Positions 34,415 through 47,400 of a stretch of 64,000 nt of DNA are shown piece by piece. Position 1 is the stretch's first letter. Every line of letters starts with the position of its first letter. The stretch comes from Mytilus galloprovincialis (taxonomy: Eukaryota; Mollusca; Bivalvia; Mytilida; Mytilidae), in assembly GCF_965363235.1 (NCBI RefSeq), contig NC_134849.1, positions 57,183,122 through 57,247,121 on the forward strand, in the 5' to 3' direction. The notes under the pieces are model-generated. The model was given only the letters and a program-made list of their open reading frames with translations, had not been told where the DNA came from and ran no database searches. The translations under genes and the position numbers were made by a program.

Positions 34415-35090
34415 CTGAAACAGAAAGTTTTGATTTTTCAATCACAACCATATAAAAATTTAATTTGATTAAAAGTAAAATTACATTATTAGCCCATGAA
34501 TAGGTTAATTAAAAACAATAAAGGTATTTCATATTTTATTTGCAAAGTAAACAGTAAAAAACAATGTTATCCACACTGTTAAAATTTTTAAAAAATGGTC
34601 AATTTAAACATAAGTTATATATGATCCATAAACCGTACTCCTGGCGGCCAACCAAGGATAATAGAACGCCTAACACCACAGTGCGTACAGCTGGTCATTA
34701 TAAGATACTTAAAAACAACAACAAAGATTACTACAAAAGCATTTATAGGAATGAAAATACAAATACTTGTTTTTACTCGTTCATTCTTTGTGTCACAAAC
34801 GGCGTTCCATACTTTTTTTATTTTTGACGTAACCTCCCTATAAAATGTCGTTTTTTCAGTGAAAAGCGTTGGTAAACAGTTGTTATACATTTAAAACAAT
34901 TTCCAAGACTAGGAAACATGATTTATTGTAATAAATCAATGTAAAAAATGATGGAATTGAAAATGACAAGTGAAGGGGGAATACGGCAAAATAATGCAAC
35001 TGGGGGGAAACAAATACTTTTTTAAAGATTCAAAACATGATAAATGTATTTATTTTTATACATTTATTATAATAGTCAAGCGTTACTCAC

Positions 35091-35160
35091 CAGTTTTAAG
35101 TTCCACTGGGTCAAATCCAAGTCAAAAACAAATGCCGCTTGTTGACATATTGTAGTTGCA
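35091..35160 (-). other. Probable first leader exon of the transposon transcript
   Basis: On the minus strand ACTTAAAACTG is followed at 35090 by the strong donor GTGAGTAAC. The start is not defined, and the interval shown is a guess. It lies about 100 bases inside the right terminal repeat, a sensible place for a promoter. Confidence 0.35.
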
Positions 35161-35260
35161 GTGTACAAGTTATTTCCCTTTTGACGTATGGCGCGCATTA
35201 CGTTGCATGAAATTCAGTAGAATTTTACCTTTTTAATTCTCATAAATTATACAACTTTGC

Positions 35261-35379
35261 CGTGGTCCGATTTTTGCCGATTTTTGATATGTTAATAATA
35301 TAGTTGTAATCTTCGTTTTTCATGAAAAAATAATTCTGTTGCAATTTGTTTGAGGTTAAACCCCAGATTCTCTGGACTA
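35261..35379 (-). repeat. Right terminal inverted repeat of the 6.6-kb transposon
   Basis: It ends GATTCTCTGGACTA, complementary to the left start TAGTCCAGGGAATC, and is followed by the target copy GAA. Confidence 0.9.
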
Positions 35380-35559
35380 GAAGCATTTTATCAATATATA
35401 GTTACCATGCATAGTTAAAAATTGTATTTTTAATTATTACCCAAGGTTTCTTCTTCAAACAAAATTCTTATTTTCATTTGCAAATAGTGTAAAGTAAAGA
35501 TCAAAGATTAAGACTTTTGAATGAAGATCACTGTGACTGTCATGTCTTTTGCAGTCTTA

Positions 35560-35760
35560 TAAAAAAGAAGATGTGGTATGATTGCCAATGAGACAACTGT
35601 CCACAAGAGACCAAAATGACACAGACATTAACAACTATAGGTCACTTTACGGCCTTCAACAATGAGCAAAGCCCGTACCGCATAGTCAGCTATAAAAGGC
35701 CCCGATAAGACAATGTAAAACAGTTCAAACGAGAAAACTAACGGCCTTATTTATATAAAA
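35560..35760 (+). repeat. Abundant mussel-type repeat (GAGACAACTGTCC)
   Basis: It carries GATGTGGTATGATTGCC, GAGACAACTGTCCACAAGAG, AACTATAGGTCA and TCAACAATGAGCAAAGCCC, a phrase set I recall as one of the commonest in Mytilus DNA. It is non-coding; related pieces lie at 12670 and 57462. Confidence 0.65.
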
Positions 35761-36130
35761 AAATATGGCTTTTTGTAACAACTTTGGAATGTCTCCAATT
35801 TTAAGACACATTTTCAATCATATTTTTTATTTCAAATTTTGAGCAAAATAGCTTTTAAAACCCTTCTCCAACAATGAATAACCATAGACATACATTTAGT
35901 TGACATCAATTCTAAGAAATTTCGTGATCTGATATTAAACCACATTAAAGTTTTAGACATTAAATGGAAATCTGTTGAAGATCATTGTTGTGTTAGTGTT
36001 GCTACGATGTGTCTCATTGGCATATAATCCACATCTCCTTTCATTCATACAGCCTGTTATTTCAAAAAAGAAAATTAAAGAACCTTAGTGAGCATGCTCA
36101 CATATTACATGTTCTCTATGCACCAACATT

Positions 36131-37868
36131 GTCGAGGGGGGGCAAGGGGGGTCCCAATAACAGCAAACCAGCAAATTGATTTGGCTCATAACAGATAACA
36201 AGGAATTAAAATGGACAAAAACAGATAACAGTAAATGGAATATTAAAATAATTCGGTCTTTGACAAATCAGTATTTCGTATTACGGATATAATCCTTTGT
36301 AATGCATTCCATTTTTTATGACTATGTTTTTAGTATTAATTTATGTATCTAGAATGTGTTTAAATTACTACTCAATATATTATAATATTTTTATACGCTC
36401 GTTTACGGAACGTATTATGGTATACTGTTGTCCGTCTGTTGTCAACATGTCGGACATTAACTCAAAAACTCTTTAACCATTAAACTTTGGGAAATTGTTT
36501 ATATCTATTGACGTGAGCTCCCTTTTTGGTTTTTTTTTATATAAATTTTAGATTTTAAGTTTCTGGGTAATGGGTTTTTATTCAATAAAATTTGTGTTTT
36601 TTTTCTCAGTTTTCTGATAATATCTCAAAAATGCTTTCACAAAGCAAGGAATTTTGGTGAATTGTTTATATCTATTAACATGAGGTAACTTTTAGTTTTT
36701 ATAAATTTTAGATTTTACGTTTCCGAGTTAACGGGTTTTATTAATTAAAAAGGGGTGATTTTCCAGTTTTCAGACATTAACACAAAAATGTTTTCAGCAG
36801 TTCTCATGAAACGTTGGTGTATTGTTTATATATATTGACTGAAGCTTCCTTTGTTGCTAATCAAAAAAGTGACCTAAAAGAGTTTGAATATTCTGACTTT
36901 TTCTAAATGACTATTTAGTGAGGTGTGTGAATTTTTCTTAATAAAACTTTGAGGCAAAGTGGTATATAGGGTAGAAAAATCAAAAGCACCAATTATAAGC
37001 ATGCAATTTATCAAGTACTTCGAAAGAATTTTGACACTCTAAAAGCAATTTATTCCACTATTTTCAAAGGCCCTATTTGAACAATTTTTTATCAGTTGAG
37101 GTTTTTGATTGTACCAAGTGTACTAGTAAGTAGAATACATAGTTTAGTAGGGAAACAATTGCTTGAAACGAAATAAATCTTTGTTTGTAATGAGTAATGT
37201 GCAGCTTCGGACCCAAGTACATGGTTGGAACTTTCATTGTACAATGCATTTGGTTCTGCTTTGAAAAGAATTACAGAGCTGAGTCTATGTACCATATTAT
37301 ATAAAAGGTTAAGTGGTTGTTAGGACCTAGTCCGTAATTGAGATCCTTGTCAGATATTCCTGGCCATATGTTTTCCTTTTTGTCATATTAAGAATTGTTT
37401 TAATTTAATATGTTCGTACGGAAAACAAGGAACATTATTCTCATACAAAAAATTAAGATAATTCTAAATACACATTCATAAAAAGAATGGAATTTATTAC
37501 AAAGGATAATCATAAGATATACTTGAATTGTCCTGGACCTCACTTCTGTGATGGGTATATGTTAATGGAATCCTTCTCTGAATACGGGACAAACATATTA
37601 GTAGTGGTAGACCCCAATGGCCAATGATCTTCAATTTATACCGAATATTGACTGTCAAAAAAAATGCTAACATTCCAATTTTCAATAACAGTTAACAGCA
37701 AATACATTATCACAATAACAGATAACAAAAAAACTAAAAGCCCAATAACAGCTAACAAAGAATAAGACAATAACAGCTAACAGCAAATATATTTTCAAAA
37801 TAACAGTTAACAAAGAATTAAATTGCCCCATAACAGCATAACAGTTAAACCCCTTGCCCCCCCTCATT
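36131..37868. mobile_element. TIR element with GAGGGGGGGCAAGGGG ends
   Basis: The perfect 16-base inverted repeats GAGGGGGGGCAAGGGG and CCCCTTGCCCCCCCTC are flanked by ATTGTC on both sides (CATTGTC counting an overlapping C). Inside both ends, repeats of AATAACAGCTAACAAAG run in the same direction. A family D copy (36389-36860) sits within. The interior 36870-37680 has short minus-strand frames that I cannot assign. Confidence 0.65.
36389..36860 (-). mobile_element. Family D element, inverted copy
   Basis: It starts TTTTATACGCTCG with a hairpin ACG...CGT and a TTGTCCGTCTG stretch. The same approximately 160-base core as 11906-12637 follows in reverse, with AATTGTTTATATCTATTGAC and GAGCTCCCTTT. 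Confidence 0.7.
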
Positions 37869-38470
37869 GTCACTGAGCAAACAAAATCTCACAAAATTTG
37901 TAAGTTCAAAGACTTATAACTGCACAAATCAAGTTATAAAAATTTCTTGTGGATATGCAAATCAACATATCATCATGATCATGTCCTCATTAACTTTTTC
38001 AAAGATACATGAAATTCAGTTGACCTGTTTCAAAAGAGTTTATAATAGGATGGCAAACTGTAACAATAGTATAATTTTAGACCAAAATTCTAAGTTGTAA
38101 CCTGGTTCAGTGGTGTTTTAACAGAAAGATCTTAGAACTCGCAGTAAGAAGGAGTTTAATATTTATTGATTTTTGCAGTATAATTATTTTTACAAGAAAC
38201 ATATATTGTATTGTCTGTACAGGCGACAGACAATCAGTAAAAATCAGTTTAATATACTAGTATATCAAGTCTTGCAGTATAATTATTTTACAAGAAACAT
38301 ACATTGAATTGTCTGAATAGACATGTATAAACAAATGCTGAACTGAGCTTTTTTACTTCCTGGTTTGCTTACTTTTCATTTTAGTTGTCATATCAACATA
38401 TTGTGTGTATAGCTTTGTGTTTCTTTATTCTATATTGACCAAAAATATAGGGTATGATTTGTGATCTCAC
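37869..38470. other. Unassigned stretch
   Basis: A direct repeat of about 90 bases is visible: GCAGTATAATTATTTTTACAAG near 38176 and again near 38275, each followed by AAACATATATTG-like sequence. No gene was recognised. Confidence 0.4.
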
Positions 38471-38499
38471 AAAACATGTTTAACACTGCGGCATTTGTG

Positions 38500-38745
38500 C
38501 GCCTGTTCTGGCCTTTATTAGTCTTGTATGTATTTTTATTTTAGTTCATTTATATGTTTTGGAGTTAAGTATGACATCCATTTTTACTGAAGTAGTGCAC
38601 ATTTTTTATTAGGGTTCCAGCTAAGGCCTACCTAAGGGATTATCTCGTTGTCGTTGGTGGCCTTTGGCTGCTATCTGCAGTTAGATCAGATTGTTGTCTC
38701 TCTGATATATTCCCCATTTCCAGTCCAAATTTTATAATCATGACG
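38500..38745 (+). repeat. Abundant mussel-type retroelement tail
   Basis: It contains TAGGGTTCCAGCTAAGG, GGTGGCCTTTGGCTGC and GATTGTTGTCTCTCTGATA before CCCCATTTCCAG. Shorter relatives are at 46060-46200 and 47432-47492. Family name unknown. Confidence 0.55.
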
Positions 38746-39154
38746 ATACAGAATGCAAATAAAAAGTGTCTCAAAATAAGCTACAGAAAGAGAACAAAAG
38801 AAAATGTTGCAGCTATTATTTTTCATATGAAATCAATTAATAACATACAAGTAATTTGCCAATACAATTAATTGATTATTAGATTGTCTATCACTATTAA
38901 CAAATTACTAATATTTGCCATGATCAGAAATATATACAATAGCAATAAATCTGCCTAACAGTTCAAAGTTCAACAAGTCCATATGTTTGTATAATTCACA
39001 GTGAACAGAATATACAAAATAAATAAAAGTCTACAGTGGAATAGATTTCTTCAGCACCAATATATAGATAGGTATAAAATCAACATCTTCTACACAAAGA
39101 ATTGAAACAGATTGTGTCAATTATCTCTGTGTTTGGTGTAAATACATGTATCTG

Positions 39155-39535
39155 TGTCTAGATGGAGTTTAAAAAATAGAAAATAATGGGCAAAAAAATA
39201 AATAATACAGAAAAATGCTAATAATGCAAAAGAAAAAAATACTAAATAAGCCCGAAAAGTAAGAAAAGAGAAAAATAAAAAGCATAAAGAATCAAGAATA
39301 GCACTTGGAAAAAAAATAGGAATAGAGAAAAATGACCAAAAAAAATAAAATAATGAGTACAAAAATGAAGATCCCCACCACACTAAATTAAGCCCAAAAA
39401 GTAAGAAAAGAAAGAAATAATAGTAAGGCAAAAATTATAAAGAATCCAGAATAATGGACAAAAAAATATGGAAAAGAGAAAAATTGTAAAATAATGAATA
39501 CAAAAATGAATATCCCCACCCGGACCCTCAATTAT
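39155..39535 (-). repeat. Relative of the GAGGGTCTGGATGGGG MITE
   Basis: The right end ATCCCCACCCGGACCCTCAA matches the complement of the 26554 element's end. The core is a purine-rich set of AAAAATAATGGAC-like repeats. A 104-codon frame on the minus strand here is low complexity and I do not regard it as a gene. Confidence 0.55.
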
Positions 39536-40035
39536 ATTTCATGAGTTTCAGAAATTTTCATTCCTTGTCCTTTTTGTATATCTATTCTACAAAAATAACG
39601 AGGATTAATACATTAACCACATGGCTTAAAATCTAAAATTCATGCATTCAACTTTACATATTACTAACATAAGACAATAGTGTTAAAATTACACCATTCC
39701 ATGCACTTCTGTTTTCCACGTTTTTTAGTTACGAAGTAAATTCTAATAGTACATGTCAAATGTAGTATTCATTGAAGTGAAAACAGGAAGAGTTCAAAAA
39801 GAACAATTTTAAAAACAGAGTAAACTGTGAACCTTATAATCAGCATGACTTTATCAGATGAAAATGCCAATTCTATAAATCCAGGTTAAACAAAGATACA
39901 ATAATTCAGTGATGGACCAGAGATGTTGCGTGTTTGTTCTAATCATATCCGTCTTAATATTCTTCAAATTTTATTTATTTTTTAAATCCTCATGATCATA
40001 TAGTCATTCGCTGATAAAATATAGAATAACATATC

Positions 40036-40314
40036 AGGGAGCAACCATTTAATTTCAGGGGGGGTGGGTATTTCCCTCTCCCCCCCCCCAAGCATAGCAC
40101 AAGCATTTTAATTTTAGTTTTATCAAAACTATCAATGGAATCATTTTTTCCAAAATTAAACACTATAAGGTATGGAGAAAATCTGGATTCAGAATAGATT
40201 TTTTTTGTAAACTGCTTGAGCAGAATATATTTTTTTTTTATCAAATTGAGGATCAGAATATTTTTTTAGGAAACATGACCCCTCCCCCACATTGAAGTTA
40301 AATGGTTGTCCCCT
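40036..40314. mobile_element. MITE with AGGGAGCAACCATTTAA ends
   Basis: The left AGGGAGCAACCATTTAATTT is mirrored by the right AAATGGTTGTCCCCT. G-rich and C-rich runs lie just inside both ends. It is related to the element at 54551-54820. Confidence 0.75.
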
Positions 40315-41256
40315 AAATAAAGATTACAATGTGCAATGCACTAAGCTTATCTACATACAAGTATAAAGAAAGTGAAAATATATAACAAAGATTCCTCATA
40401 CCAGTACTTTAATGATTAGTTTTTGACAACAATAAAATAAACTAATACTTTCGGGTATAACACCGATTCTTCCTATTTTAATGATAAGTTTGGGACCACA
40501 ACATGATATAATACTTCTAGGTAGGAGGGAATGTCCCATTTAATAGAATATAAATAAATAAATATATCTGAGAAGATGAAAAGTACATAAAAAAACATCT
40601 GAATTTGAACTGCATCAGATAGAAATCCACCTTTTGTAGTGCACATATACATGTACATGAAATTGACTTTGGAACATTTAGATATGAAATAAAAGATGAA
40701 TTTCAATCTGTTTTGTAGAGGTTCTAGTATCAACAATGTTTTCAAACAATTTCAGGCTTTGCACAGACATTTTTCAACAAATAGGTGAATAGATGCAGCA
40801 ATATTTATTTGCCAAAAGTCAGTTTCAATCAGATGCAGCTCATTTAAGAAATCACACAAATTATCAAGCATCTCCTAAAAGTTAATAGCATTGGAACAGA
40901 GTAGAATATCTCCTTCACATTAACCAATCAAAATCTGGCATTTTAACATGAAGAATAATGAACATAATTAACTAATGACAATTCCATTATATTGGATGTG
41001 TAAGGATACAAATGGAAATTTATTTTTTGAAATAGACTATTGGTCTTTTATTATTGTTTATCCATTTGATGTATGTAGAATTATTAAAAAAAAGTATGAT
41101 GGTAATGAAGTAAAATTGAAGTCCCTTCCTACCCACCCACATTCATTTTAATGGAATAGTCCTATCACATCCATTTTAATGGAATAGTCATAAACAATAA
41201 TCTGAAACAAATATATAAAAATAAATACCTACATGTATGTATAAAACTTAACATAA

Positions 41257-41423
41257 TTATTCTCTAAACTTTATAAATAATAAAATTGTAACAAAAGATA
41301 ACATAGTAAAACCTAAATATCCAAATACAGGAAAACCAAAATATTGTAGCAAATATCCTCCGACTGTCGGTGATAAACTTCTGATAAATGAATTAACTGC
41401 CATGTTCAGTCCCAACATTACAC
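41257..41423 (-). CDS. Slc22a18: Slc22a18 coding exon 9 with stop
   Basis: It begins GVMLGLNMAVNSFIRSLSPT and ends LLFIKFRE. An open frame extends upstream to 41514 but belongs to the intron, since TTTTTTAG at 41424-41431 is the acceptor in the right phase. Confidence 0.92.
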
Positions 41424-44400
41424 CTAAAAAAGAATAGAAATCACAAATTAAGATATATGTCATTCTGTTTTTTTGTCTCGCCTCAACAAAGTCCCAAATT
41501 GTAGACTTCAGCATGTTGTTACTGTGTTACAAAAAGATTTGTATCAATCTGATGAGTTAAGCCTTTTTTCAACTGACCTTTTTTTATAACTGTTACACCA
41601 CTGTCCAAGGTTAGGGGGCGGTTGGAGTGTTTAGCCCGTCACATTATGTATGTGTTTGTCTGCCCCAAATCAAAAGCCTGTAATTCAGTGGTTGTTGTTT
41701 GTTGCTGTGATATATAATTGTTTTTCCATCAATTTTTAGAACTTGAACCACTCACTTCATCAAGCATTTAAAAAATTTCATTAGATATGTAACAGACTGA
41801 AATACACTAATTCTGATCATTGAGAAGCTTGATATTTCCTTTACAATAAAACCTAATTAAAACATTCAGCTGGTTTTTAAAGAGTTGTCTCCCTGTATAG
41901 CTGTGTACCATTTTTAGGTGCCAAAAAATGAATCTGTTCATATCTCTTCATTTGGGGTAGTAATGGTTCCTTTGCATTTAATTCCATGTTGTGTACTATA
42001 TAATCACTTTATGATAAAATAATTTGAAGACCGTCATTAATTTTGTGGCCTTCTATAGCAACTATATGTCCCCATTCAAAGGCATTGATCGTAAAAAAAA
42101 AGGTGGGTTTCCATCCCCCGAAACCCTCCCCCTGGATCCGGCACTGCATACTCAAGAAGACAAGTCTTTCAATCTCTTAAGAACAAAAGGGATGCTTGAC
42201 CAAAACCGAAATCAATCTTTGTACTGAATGTAATGCAGAAATCTACCAAAGTTTGTTGACTTTAACAATCAATGTTCTTATCAATTTTAGCATGGCAGTC
42301 AGATATTTGTGAAGGAAGCAGGAATGTCTGGAGTTACCACTGATCTTTGCAGGAAGACTGGCAAATCCTAGTCAATAAAGATTAAAGTTGAAGGATTTAA
42401 ACTTATAACATCTGTGTTGAAAGAATAGTCATACATTTGATAAGCTACTTGGATCTCTCAGGCACCAATGCTTCTGTCAGTCTTTGGAGTTCAGCACCAA
42501 GTTTGAGAGTTGAGTGTAGAAATAATACAACAAACTACATATTCCTATTTGGTGTTTATGAATGCAAAGAATACTCCATAACATAATTGTAAAAATTCTT
42601 GCCAGTTTTGTGAGAAAAAAATATTTATGTACTTTACTTTAAGGAATTGCTATGGATTAAATTACCTGTATCTAATGCTGAGACTGTTCTAGTTAGCGCA
42701 CTAGATATGACGATGTTTGATGAAGCTAAACCAACCACTAATGGTGTCATTACTAAACACATCTGAAAAATGTCTTTTACAAAGGCCTGAAAAACAAAAC
42801 ATGTACAATAAAATCTTTATAACACCTGTTACAAAACAAAACATTTAAATACTTAAATCAAACCACAATAACTTTTGAACTGTTCCATACAAATTGCACA
42901 TTTTGGCAATAATATATATTCATAAAATTGTATACATAGCTTTGTCAGTTGCTGTCTTAGTTTTAGTGTTTCAATTTTCTTGCATGAAGATATTTATCTT
43001 TAGAAGCAGATCCTCAATGTCGTCTCACAAGTAAATAAAAGATCTATTAAACCCATGTGAGATCAAATTACTGTGAATGCATTTATTTAAGGTGGTACCC
43101 AACACTTTCACTAAAATTAATTTGGCTCGTTTAATTTTCATAAAATTTTGTCAAAGTATTTACTTTGAGTCTTAAATAAAAATATAAAAATTTTAAATTT
43201 TTTGAACCAACCGTTTTGTCAGAAAAATTACACTGGTTATATAGCAATTTGACAAACACCAATTCCGATCATTGAGAAGCTTAATATTCCTTTTACAACA
43301 CAGTGTAATTAAAACGTTTAGCTGACTTTACAGAGTTATCTCCCTGTAGTGTTAGGTACCACCTTAAGTGGATACAGGTTTTCATGGATTGAGGAACAAT
43401 TATATTTTCATTAATATTCGATTTCATAGTTTTATCAAAGTCTACAGACAAATCTATTAAAAATTCATACTTAGTTTCAATTGGAATTCATGGTTAAGCT
43501 TTCAATATTGGTATCCATAAAAATAATATTCAATCCACAGTAAATGATATTTGTTTATTACAATTGTATTTAGGATTGAATATCATAATGACTTAAAAAT
43601 GTTTTTTTGGGATTGATTTTGTTGCTAGACTGCTGTCCCATTGAAATATATATACTCTACATCCGTGTTAACTTATATGTATTAAAGTTACAAAAATGAT
43701 TTTCCTATTATGATTTCAATAATTGTTTCCCATCTCTGACCACACTCACATATGCTTCACTTTACTACACATTCTTACTTTTTTTTTACCCCTTTAAACA
43801 TCTGATTATAACATGTATAAGGAATTTTGTTAAAAAAAATCTGTTCTACTTACTAAGGCTAGATAAGACCACACCAATAGAAAACTGGACCACTTTAAAA
43901 TGTCATTTTCTGAGAATTTCTTTGTTAAAACTTTTACTCCTAAACCCTGTACAATCTGTATAAAATAAAAATTATTCATAATATTAATAATTACACAATT
44001 CAAAATTGTCATACATTAGTAATGAAAAACAATTTCTTTTGTCATTTTGTCATTTTTGAATATTGATTTGCTATGGATTCATTTATTTTTGTGTGGATCA
44101 AATTCCTTGGATTCAAGTAACATTGTATTTTCCTCGAAACTCACTGTCCTTGTTTTTTTTTTTTTTTATCAATATGACTCCACTCTTATAACAAATTTAT
44201 ATTTCAAATTTTAGGTTATCCAGGAAATTTAGTATTACATTAGTATCGATTAATCCAAAGTACATATTTGTATCCATCCATAACACAAAATCAGTACATG
44301 AACAACAACAGGGCAAAAAGGACGCAAAAAGCAAAGACACGGCGCTTTGTTGTTTTATACCTTAAAAAAAATTTTCTTCATCCCAAGAAAAAATATATTG

Positions 44401-47400
44401 GGTTTTGCGGTTTTAAAACCAGAAAACGGTATATTTCATGTAACTCTATGTCACTTGGGAGTATATTGTTTTACTTTTTTATTTAAACAGAAGCAATGTA
44501 TTAAAACACTAAGTTGCAATTCAATATTTCAGATGCAGGGGGTCAAACTGGTCTCTCAAAAGCAACTTACCATTGTTAAAATTCCAACATATGACATCAT
44601 GTAGCCATTTTGTTCAGGTAATAATTTAAATGTTTCCATAGCAACAACTGAAAACATACTTTGGAAAACACCAATTGGAATGCCTGCAAAAAAATAACTC
44701 TTTAAAAAAGTGTCATTGAACAATTAAAACTTATTACCAGTAAAATGTAAATACCACATAGATGTTCATTTTGCTTCATAAGAAGAGGTTTGAACAGAAG
44801 TTATTAGCAAAAAAACAATTTTACTAATCCTGCTACATATTCATGTGCCAATCCAATGTCAGGAACCTTGTCAATGTTATTCTTTTATGATAACTTTTCC
44901 TGTTTTTATTGGTGTTGGAAAGCAATTAATGGCAGGTTCTCTATATATTGTCTTTAAAATTACAGGTTGTCTATAAATAATCTTTAATAAATTTTTCACA
45001 TTCTCTCTTCAATATGAACAATTTAGAGCTTGAAATATAGTGAAACAACTGTCTTTTGTTGAAGAGTCTCAGACCCTATGTTGACCTCTGGATGTCTTTA
45101 TATTTCATGAATTTTTCTGTGTCATTGAAGAATATTTTTTATATATCGTAAGGTACACAGACAAACCACATATAATTTCCTGTTGTGATGTTTTACACAT
45201 TTATATGATCACCTGTTTTGAAGAAAAAAATAGTAAAGCAGCAGTTACATAGTTAGCATCAGCTTCACTTCTATCTTATCTCTTTAAGGATGTACTTAGG
45301 TGAGGATAGGTAAAAATTAAGAAATTAAGAAATTAAAATTGATACTTTAAGCTGGTAGAGCATCAATTAAGAATAAAGATAAGCTAAACATATTGATAGG
45401 TCATGGACCTCTTTTTCAAGATATTTGAGATTTAAAATATGGCAGGAAAAGGCTGACTCGGACTTTTACCTTATATTTGCATTGGTTTTATTTGGGTCTC
45501 AAAACAAAAGAAAAAAATCAAAAATCTTCTAAAATTTTGGTAAATGACCTTTCATGAGCTTTTAAGTCTTATATGAAAAAATAAATGGGTGTTATGGGGC
45601 AAAATATTTTACATTGTATTGTATGGAAAAACACCAAGGAGTCCGAACATTTGAAACAAATTCCTAAACCTCACCTAAGTACATCCTTAATAACAATATT
45701 TTTCATTCTATTGATTCTGTTATCCATAAAAAAAAAACATTACCTGCAAGAGCTCTTACTGTAAGAAGAAACAGAGCACCAGGTGCTGTGGCTAACTGTA
45801 AGATCTTTTTTATACTCAATAAAGATTGTTCTTTCACTGCAAGTAAAAATGCATATAACAATGTTTATATCATCACTTCATGCTATACAAATTTCAGTTA
45901 TGCATTTTACTATAAAATATTTAATTTAATTGTTGAATTTTTTATTTGAATTTAAAGTGAAATTTGGAATGTTGAAACTTCCTCATGGTTAGTTGACCAT
46001 ACTGGTGTTGACTGTTCTGTTTTGGTACTTATGGATTTAATGATCTCAAACTTTTATTCTTGCAAGTAATTCAAGAAACATGTTTCTCCAGTGTAGGTTT
46101 TTCTCACTATGCTGAACACCCATTTGTAGCCTTTGGCAGTTTTCTGCTCTTTGGTTAGGTTGTTGTCCCTTTGACAAATTCTCAATTTTCATTTATAATT
46201 TAATTTGTGTATAAAAATAATCATATGTCTTTCCTGTTCATACCTTCTGATGTGACGACTATTCTCTTGGTCTTTTGTGGAATGAACTGCCATGTTAAAT
46301 ACACACTTAACAGAGAGCCAAGAAATGATGTATATGCAGCAGACTGTTCACTGTAAATACAGATATATAATATTTTAACATATAATAAGAGTCTGTGAAA
46401 TGTTTTATTATATATTAAAACCTGCTTAAGAGACCACCTGAATTAAGCAAAAACCTTTGTTCAAAGACCACCAATTTTAGATCCATCCCACTGAAGTAGA
46501 TTTCATATAAATTGAACCTGTATAAAAAGACCATAAGTGGTCTCTTAAAACGGGTTTGACTCTATATTAAATGAAAATGGGTGTTGTCCACAGTACAAGG
46601 ATGCCCCACTCGCACTATCATTTTCTATGTTTAGTGGACCGTGAAATTGGAATAAATTCTCTAATTTGGCATTAAAATTAGAATGATCTAATCAAAGGGA
46701 ACATGTATACTAAGTTTCAAGTTGATTGGACTTCTACTTTATCAAAAACTACCTTGACCAAAAACTTTAACCTGAAATTTGCACTATCATTTTCTATGTT
46801 CAGTGAACCATAAAATTGGGGTCAAAACTATAATTTGGCATTTAAATTAGAAAGATCATATCATAGGGCACATGTATACTAAGTTTCAAGTTGATTGGAC
46901 TTCAACTTTATCAAAAACTACCTTGACCAAAAACTTTAACCTGAAATTTGCACTATCATTTTCTATGTTCAGTGAACCATAAAATTGGGGTCAAAACTAT
47001 AATTTGGCATTTAAATTAGAAAGATCATATCATAGGGCACATGTATACTAAGTTTTAAGTTGATTGGACTTCAACTTCATCAAAAACTACCTTGACCAAA
47101 AACTTTAACCTGAAATTTGCACTATCATTTTCTTTGTTCAGTGAACCGTAAAATTGGGGTCAAAACTATAATTTGGCATTTAAATTAGAAAGATCATATC
47201 ATAGGGCACATGTATACTAAGTTTCAAGTTGATTGGACTTCAACTTCATCAAAAACTACCTTGACCAAAAACTTTAACCTGAAGCGGGACAGACGGACGA
47301 ACAAACGAACGAACAGACAGACAGACAGACAGACGGAAGTACGAACGGACGCACAGACCAGAAAACATAATGCCCCTCTACTATCGTAGGTGGGGCTTAA

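Larger units (their letters stand above)
28778..35379 (-). mobile_element. 6.6-kb TIR DNA transposon, Academ-like, with nuclease-CXC protein
   Basis: Terminal inverted repeats lie at 28778-28908 and 35261-35379. Read inward from both ends they share TAGTCCAG, GAATCTG, AACCTCAAA, AATTGCAACAGAA, TAATTT, ACATAT, AAAAATCGGC and GACCACGG in the same order. The 3-base direct repeat GAA flanks the element at 28775-28777 and 35380-35382. The only substantial coding inside is the minus-strand pair at 33981-33346 and 33328-29576, preceded by two apparent non-coding leader exons. As I recall, the Academ superfamily has 3-4 base duplications and a very large protein with an XPG-like nuclease and a cysteine cluster, which fits well. 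The boundaries are directly visible. The superfamily name is inferred from motifs and was not tested by a search. Confidence 0.85.

Noticed and set aside
37092-37685. Two short minus-strand frames inside the 36131-37868 element
   Set aside because: No conserved motif; they may be remnants but nothing identifies them.
39117-39431. 104-codon hydrophobic minus-strand frame that looks like a membrane protein
   Set aside because: It is the translation of a purine-rich simple repeat belonging to a MITE core; the Phe/Leu bias follows from AAA/GAA runs.
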